From assembly GCA_017400025.1 (NCBI GenBank), contig JAFQAF010000379.1:1-9208 (forward strand): a stretch of 9,208 nucleotides of DNA. The letters run 5' to 3'. Under the pieces are notes generated by a model. That model worked only from the letters and a program-made list of their open reading frames with translations, was not told the origin of the DNA and searched no databases. The position numbers were made by a program, and so were the translations under genes. Shown here piece by piece: positions 4,902 to 9,208 of this stretch; the first letter of the stretch is position 1; every line of letters starts with the position of its first letter. The DNA is from Oscillospiraceae bacterium. GTDB taxonomy: Bacteria; Bacillota_A; Clostridia; Oscillospirales; Ruminococcaceae.

Positions 4902-5030
4902 TTATTTTTCGTCATCCTTCAGGTCTTTGAGGAAGTCGATAAGTTTATCGATAACTTCACCTGTCAGCAGAAACTCTTCTATGCAACAACAACTGGTGCC
5001 CTGTTTATTTAAAACCCGGGAATTGTCAGC
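4902..5030 (-). other. Open 42-codon stretch after metH with no start codon
   Basis: Between the metH stop and the terminator, one minus-strand frame stays open for 42 codons and ends in TAA (4904-4902). It has no ATG, GTG or TTG in frame and no good ribosome-binding site. Its translation looks protein-like: CCCIEEF, then TGEVIDKLIDFLKDLKDDEK, an acidic/basic amphipathic helix at the very end. It is in the +1 frame relative to metH, and the metH stop lies in the context GGC TGA C, the UGA-C context seen at the prfB frameshift site. The possibilities are a decayed gene remnant, a peptide with an unusual start, a +1 C-terminal extension of MetH, or chance. I favour a remnant or chance. Confidence 0.3.
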
Positions 5031-7392
5031 CTATTATTTTTTTGGTGATTGCAACTGCCGCCTGGGCATCCTTTGCATAGTAATCTGCGCCTATCTGTGC
5101 AGAGAAATCCTCGGTGAGTACAGCGCCGCCGCACATAACAGGGATGCCTGTGCCTCGGAGCAGAGCGATGGTTTCTTCCATTGCTTTCACGGTGGTGGTC
5201 ATCAGTGCGGAAAGGCCTACCAGCTTTGCACCATTGTTTACAGCCGCTTCCACAACTGCCTGTGGGGCCACATCCTTGCCCAGGTCAATAACCCGGTAGC
5301 CGTAGTTTTCCAGCACTGTTTTTACAATATTTTTGCCGATATCATGAACATCACCTTTTACAGTGGCAATCACAACGGGGCCTTTTTTCTCGTAGTCTGC
5401 TGTGCCGGAGGCAAGCATATTTTCTGTGACGGCTTCAAAGCCTTTCTTTGCCGCCTCTGCAGACTGCATCAGCTGCGGCAGGAATATTCTGCCGTTTTCG
5501 TACTCTGTGCCCACCTTGTCCAGAGCAGGAATAAGTCTGTTCTGTACTATATCAAGAGGTGCTGTTTCTGCAAGCATAGTCTTTACCCGTCTTTTCACTT
5601 CTGTGCCAAGACCAAGGGAAATCAGCTCCTCTATACCGTAGCTTTCAGCTGCGGCGACTGCAGGCCTGTTTTCCTGCTGTGAAAAACGTGCTATATATTC
5701 AGCACCGCCTTTGTCTGCACCGGAAAGCCGGTTGAATGCATAAACTGCATCCATCATAACAGCGGAGTTTGGGTTTATGATAGGCATTGAAAGGCCCGCA
5801 TACATTGCCATTGTCATAAATGATGAGTTGAGCAGGTCTCTGTCTGGCAGGCCGAAGGAGATGTTTGAAACGCCAAGGGTGGTTTTAAGCCCCATTGAAT
5901 GTGAAACCGCGGAAACAGCTTTGAGTGTTTCCATTGCACCTTCCTGCTGTGCAGAGGAGGCAAGGGTAAGGCAGTCTATAAACAAATCTTCTTTCTTTAT
6001 GCCTGCGGAAACTGCGGCAGAGAGGATTTTTTCTGCGATTTTCACCCTGTCTTCACCTTTTTCCGGTATGCCTTTTTCATCCAGGGTAAGACCCAGCACT
6101 GCGGCGCCATATTTTTTTGCAATTGGCAGTATCGCGGCCAGTTTCTCATCTTCCCCGTTTACACTGTTCACTATGGCTTTGCCGTTGCACACGCGCAGAC
6201 CGGCCTCTATAACAGCAGGGTCAGAGGAATCTATCTGCAGGGGCAGGTTGGTAACAGACTGTATCTTCTTTACAACCTTTACCATCATTTCCTTTTCATC
6301 TATGCCCAGGTGGCCTACATTCACATCCAGTATATCTGCACCGGCAGTGGCCTGCAGCACGGCCTGGCGTGCAATGTAGTCAAGATCATTTGTTTCCAGT
6401 GCTTTTTTAAACAGTGCCTTGCCGGTAGGGTTGATGCGTTCACCGATAATTTTCACACCATCAATCACCACTGTTTTGCCGGATGAGCACACTGCGCTGA
6501 AAGGCTGTTTTGCACTGATATCAGTTTTCTGTCTTGCCTTTGCGCGGTCAAAGAAATATTTCAGCATCTGCGGGTTTGTGCCGCAGCAGCCCCCCACGAT
6601 GTTTACACCCAGTGACATTATCTCTTCCATTGCACAGGCAAAATCTTCATCTGTGATGTTGTAGACAGTTTTATCCCCTACAAGGCAGGGCAGGCCTGCA
6701 TTCGGTTTGATGATGAGAGGCTTGTCTGTCCATTTTTTCAGTTCCCTTGCCATAGGCAGCATTTCCACCGGGCCAAGGGAGCAGTTTATACCCAGGGCGT
6801 CAACTCCCAGGCCGTCCAGTGTGATTGCCATTGAAGAAAGGGCTGTGCCTGCAAAGGTGTGCATATTTTCTTCAAAGCTCATTGTGGCAAACACCGGCAG
6901 GCTGCTGTTTTCCTTTGCGGCCAGCACTGCAGCCTTTACCTCATAAAGGTCTGTCATTGTTTCAATGAAAATCAGGTCTGCACCTGCCCGCACACCTGCC
7001 TGCACCTGCATGGCAAAATCTGCATAGGCCTGTTCAAAGGTCATAGTGCCCATAGGCTCCAGCAGCCGGCCCAGAGGGCCTATATCCAGTGCCACAAAGC
7101 CACCGTGCTTTGCCGCCACCTGCTTTGCCAGCTTTACAGCGGCAGTGATTGCCTGCCGCGGTGTGTATTCACAGCCGGCCATTTTGTGGGCAGAGGCTCC
7201 AAAGGTGTTTGTAAGTATCAGCTTTGAGCCTGCTGTCATATATGCATCGTGAACAGATGCCACCACATCCGGGTGAGTGATGTTCAGTGCTTCCGGATAT
7301 TTGCCCACTGTCACGCCGCTGGACTGCAGCACAGTGCCCATACCGCCATCAAGAAAAAGTATATTGTCTTTAATGTAATCAAGTATATTCAT
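5026..7392 (-). CDS. metH: Cobalamin-dependent methionine synthase (without activation domain)
   Basis: MetH transfers the methyl group of methyl-THF to homocysteine through cobalamin in the cytosol. Of 788 residues, about 1-290 are the homocysteine-binding barrel with zinc ligands C204 (GINCS), C269 and C270 (GGCCGTNP). About 300-560 is the pterin-binding barrel (IGERINPTG at 317-325, SVNGE at 410-414). About 590-788 is the cobalamin cap and Rossmann domain, with DVHDIG at 681-686 and H683 as the expected axial ligand. The SAM-binding activation domain found at the C-terminus of the roughly 1,200-residue E. coli enzyme is missing; the gene directly upstream supplies it. ATG at 7392 is preceded by AGGA 7 bases upstream and lies 13 bases after the previous stop, so it is the third gene of one operon. 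All visible key residues are present. Confidence 0.96.
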   Translation of the reverse strand: MNILDYIKDNILFLDGGMGTVLQSSGVTVGKYPEALNITHPDVVASVHDAYMTAGSKLILTNTFGASAHKMAGCEYTPRQAITAAVKLAKQVAAKHGGFVALDIGPLGRLLEPMGTMTFEQAYADFAMQVQAGVRAGADLIFIETMTDLYEVKAAVLAAKENSSLPVFATMSFEENMHTFAGTALSSMAITLDGLGVDALGINCSLGPVEMLPMARELKKWTDKPLIIKPNAGLPCLVGDKTVYNITDEDFACAMEEIMSLGVNIVGGCCGTNPQMLKYFFDRAKARQKTDISAKQPFSAVCSSGKTVVIDGVKIIGERINPTGKALFKKALETNDLDYIARQAVLQATAGADILDVNVGHLGIDEKEMMVKVVKKIQSVTNLPLQIDSSDPAVIEAGLRVCNGKAIVNSVNGEDEKLAAILPIAKKYGAAVLGLTLDEKGIPEKGEDRVKIAEKILSAAVSAGIKKEDLFIDCLTLASSAQQEGAMETLKAVSAVSHSMGLKTTLGVSNISFGLPDRDLLNSSFMTMAMYAGLSMPIINPNSAVMMDAVYAFNRLSGADKGGAEYIARFSQQENRPAVAAAESYGIEELISLGLGTEVKRRVKTMLAETAPLDIVQNRLIPALDKVGTEYENGRIFLPQLMQSAEAAKKGFEAVTENMLASGTADYEKKGPVVIATVKGDVHDIGKNIVKTVLENYGYRVIDLGKDVAPQAVVEAAVNNGAKLVGLSALMTTTVKAMEETIALLRGTGIPVMCGGAVLTEDFSAQIGADYYAKDAQAAVAITKKIIG

Positions 7393-7405
7393 AATAGTAT
7401 CCTAT

Positions 7406-8071
7406 TTATCTGCAGGAGAAATTGCAGTTATTTTTGTTGGGACAGCTGTCACACTTTGCCCGCCTGCCCCGTGGCTTTTCAAAAGCGATGTCCATAACGG
7501 CTGTCACGGATTTGGAGGGGGTCATAATACAGCTTTCGTTGCAGGTGACACCTGCAAATTTTGCCGCTTGCACAAGGGAGAGTATCTGCGGCTGCTGTGT
7601 GAAAGGAAAATCCCCATAGCCGGGGCTGTAGCGCCAGGTGAGGTATTTTCCTTCTGCTTTCAGCTTTTCTCTCAGCCGGTTTTCAAGGCAGTCACAGCAG
7701 GATTCCACCGCCGCTGTGGCACAGCCGTCTGCCAGCATACCGCGGACTGTATCCACTGCCAGCATACTGCGGATAAAACCGTCTGCCGCCATACCGGCAG
7801 TGACGCAGATTATATAACATTCGCTGCAGCCTGCAAGATGCTTTTTAATATCTTCGCCCTGCAGGACAACATCTGTATCGCCTATTTTCACCCCGTCCCG
7901 CTCAGTTTTTATACTGAATCTGGACGCTGTGTATCTGGGGTAAATATGTTTTCTGCATTCTGCGGCAGTTTCCTGTGCAATGGCAAGCAGCTGCCGGGGA
8001 ACATCTGCCCCTCTGTGGCCTGCATAACGCAGTGCCTCTGAAACAGAAATATCAAAATCAAGCCTTTTCAT
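7406..8071 (-). CDS. Stand-alone MetH reactivation protein (SAM-binding activation domain) with four-cysteine tail
   Basis: This 221-residue protein resembles the C-terminal activation domain of MetH, which binds S-adenosylmethionine and lets oxidised cob(II)alamin be reductively remethylated. The key block RYSPGYGDFP (147-156) corresponds to the RPAPGYPACP region of the E. coli domain. The C-terminus carries C207, C210, C216 and C220 (CX2CX5CX3C), absent from the E. coli domain and suitable for an iron-sulfur cluster or zinc. That could mean the electron donor is docked or built in here; this is inference. The open frame begins at TTG 8074, but I chose ATG 8071 because AGAGG lies 8 bases upstream. 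It overlaps the upstream reductase gene by 14 bases and precedes metH by 13, consistent with coupled expression of MetH and its helper. Confidence 0.9.
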   Translation of the reverse strand: MKRLDFDISVSEALRYAGHRGADVPRQLLAIAQETAAECRKHIYPRYTASRFSIKTERDGVKIGDTDVVLQGEDIKKHLAGCSECYIICVTAGMAADGFIRSMLAVDTVRGMLADGCATAAVESCCDCLENRLREKLKAEGKYLTWRYSPGYGDFPFTQQPQILSLVQAAKFAGVTCNESCIMTPSKSVTAVMDIAFEKPRGRRAKCDSCPNKNNCNFSCR

Positions 8072-9208
8072 CAAGATAACCTCTGATTTTTTCTGTAAGT
8101 CTTACAGTAAGGTCCACTCGTTTGAGCGGTGTCATAAGATAGAAACCGCCCCGCACATCGGCCACTTTCCGGGCAATTTCAAAGCAGAAATCTGTGGATG
8201 CTTCCACAATTTCTTCTCTTGTAAGGTCACGCAGGCTTTCCACAAAGGCTGTATCCATTGTGATACCGCTCACCTCGTTGTTGAGGAACACGGCATTTTT
8301 GTAGGATGCCGGCGGCATAAGACCGGCCAGCACCGGAACGCCCAGTGTTTCTGCGGCAAGGCGGAAATTGGCCACGGCCCGGTCGTTGTACATAGGCTGT
8401 GTAAGGAAAAACTGTGCGCCGTGCTCCAGTTTTTTCTTTGCGCGGGCCAGCTCTTTTTCAAAATTGGACACGTTTACATTGAGGGCCGCACCGGTGGCAA
8501 AAGGTGTGCGCCTGAAAATTTCTGCATTCAGCTGCTGTATAAATGAAATCAGCCCGTAGGAATTAAAGGAAAACACGCCTGTTCTGCCGGAGAAAATATC
8601 CTGTGTGATAGGGTCGCCGGTTACAGCCAGCACATTGTTTATATTTTCAAAGCTTGCCCCTATGAGGCCGCCTTTCAGGGAAATCCGGTTTTTGTCACGG
8701 CAGGAAATATGGGGCATGGTTTCGATGCCCACTTCCCTTTTTATCTTTGCAGCCACCATAATGCTGTCTGCCCTGGCGCGGGCCAGGGGGGAGTCGGTAA
8801 CTGTGATTACATCCACACCTGCTTCCTTCAGTTTAAAGCCGGCCCGGATGCCGAAGGACATATCGCTGTCCATAGGAGGGTCTATCTCTACAGCGATTAT
8901 CTTTTTCTCTGTACATCTGAAAGGAATGGTAAACTGTGTGTTTTTTGGCTCAACCTGTTCAACAATAACCTGTTTTTCTTCTTTTTTCCCGTTCAGCTTC
9001 TGTACATTTTTTATGGCCAGCTCGATATGGCGCGGTGTTGTACCGCAGCAGCCGCCTATAATATCTGCGCCGTAGGCAGAGATTTCCCCCATTTTGTCTG
9101 CAAAATATTCACTGTTGTCATCATATATCATATGGCCGTTGAAAGCAGACGGATAGGAAGAGTTTGGCATGGCCAGCAGGGGCTTTGGCAGGCTGTCCAG
9201 ATTTTTGA
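8058..9208 (-). CDS. metF: Bifunctional homocysteine S-methyltransferase / methylenetetrahydrofolate reductase (3' part)
   Basis: The open frame continues through the right window edge, so the N-terminus is missing; 382 full codons are visible. Residues 1 to about 70 of the fragment are the end of a homocysteine S-methyltransferase barrel, with PNSSYP and the zinc-binding GGCCGTTP (C53, C54). A charged linker (GKKEEKQ and following, about 73-95) leads to a MetF-type FAD barrel: VEIDPP with the catalytic-type glutamate E107, HISCRDKNR, TGDP at 196-199 with FAD-side D198, and the typical ending MTPLKRVDL. The enzyme would reduce methylene-THF to methyl-THF, the methyl donor for MetH. This fusion is known in Bacillota (YitJ-like proteins of about 600 residues). 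The internal ATG at 9170 is not a start. Operon promoter and control elements lie outside the window. Confidence 0.93.
   Translation of the reverse strand, partial: KNLDSLPKPLLAMPNSSYPSAFNGHMIYDDNSEYFADKMGEISAYGADIIGGCCGTTPRHIELAIKNVQKLNGKKEEKQVIVEQVEPKNTQFTIPFRCTEKKIIAVEIDPPMDSDMSFGIRAGFKLKEAGVDVITVTDSPLARARADSIMVAAKIKREVGIETMPHISCRDKNRISLKGGLIGASFENINNVLAVTGDPITQDIFSGRTGVFSFNSYGLISFIQQLNAEIFRRTPFATGAALNVNVSNFEKELARAKKKLEHGAQFFLTQPMYNDRAVANFRLAAETLGVPVLAGLMPPASYKNAVFLNNEVSGITMDTAFVESLRDLTREEIVEASTDFCFEIARKVADVRGGFYLMTPLKRVDLTVRLTEKIRGYLDEKA

Noticed and set aside
4897..5682. 261-codon plus-strand ORF opposite the 3' end of metH.
   Set aside because: Overlaps the strongly supported cobalamin-binding domain on the other strand and lacks a ribosome-binding site and recognisable domains.

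Overview
The window looks like a chromosomal segment of an anaerobic Bacillota (Clostridia) species. The support is moderate GC in the genes with very AT-rich spacers, Shine-Dalgarno sites of the AGGAGG type, sigma-A-like promoters, compact intrinsic terminators, and a methionine-synthesis gene set (homocysteine methyltransferase/MetF fusion, separate MetH activation protein, MetH without its own activation domain) in a form familiar from clostridia. I cannot name the genus from the sequence.

Left part (1-2012). The 5' part of potA, the polyamine ABC-transporter ATPase, reads leftward out of the window behind a leader of about 190 nt. Next is a leftward adenine-phosphoribosyltransferase-like gene with its own promoter and terminator. 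Back to back with it is a rightward gene for a 103-residue membrane protein with an acidic tail.

Middle part (2033-3985). A leftward condensation/alcohol-acetyltransferase-type acyltransferase shares a bidirectional terminator with the membrane-protein gene. A rightward pair of overlapping genes for small, charged proteins of unknown function follows and ends in a clear terminator.

Peptide region (3986-4889). After about 170 bases of AT-rich non-coding DNA there is a strong promoter and a leader of about 150 nt with competing helices. Then come three tandem micro-genes, each with its own ribosome-binding site, encoding 17-19-residue paralogous cationic peptides. A probable 50-residue ORF and a terminator complete the transcript. 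No larger protein is encoded on it. This all-peptide operon is the most unusual thing in the window.

Right part (4863-9208). A leftward methionine operon is read in the order bifunctional homocysteine S-methyltransferase/methylene-THF reductase (5' end outside the window), MetH-activation protein with a four-cysteine tail, and metH. The first makes methyl-THF (and carries a homocysteine methyltransferase domain), MetH moves the methyl group to homocysteine through cobalamin, and the activation protein should rescue oxidised cobalamin using S-adenosylmethionine. The operon converges on the peptide operon and ends at the same hairpin. A 42-codon open stretch without a start codon lies between the metH stop and that terminator.
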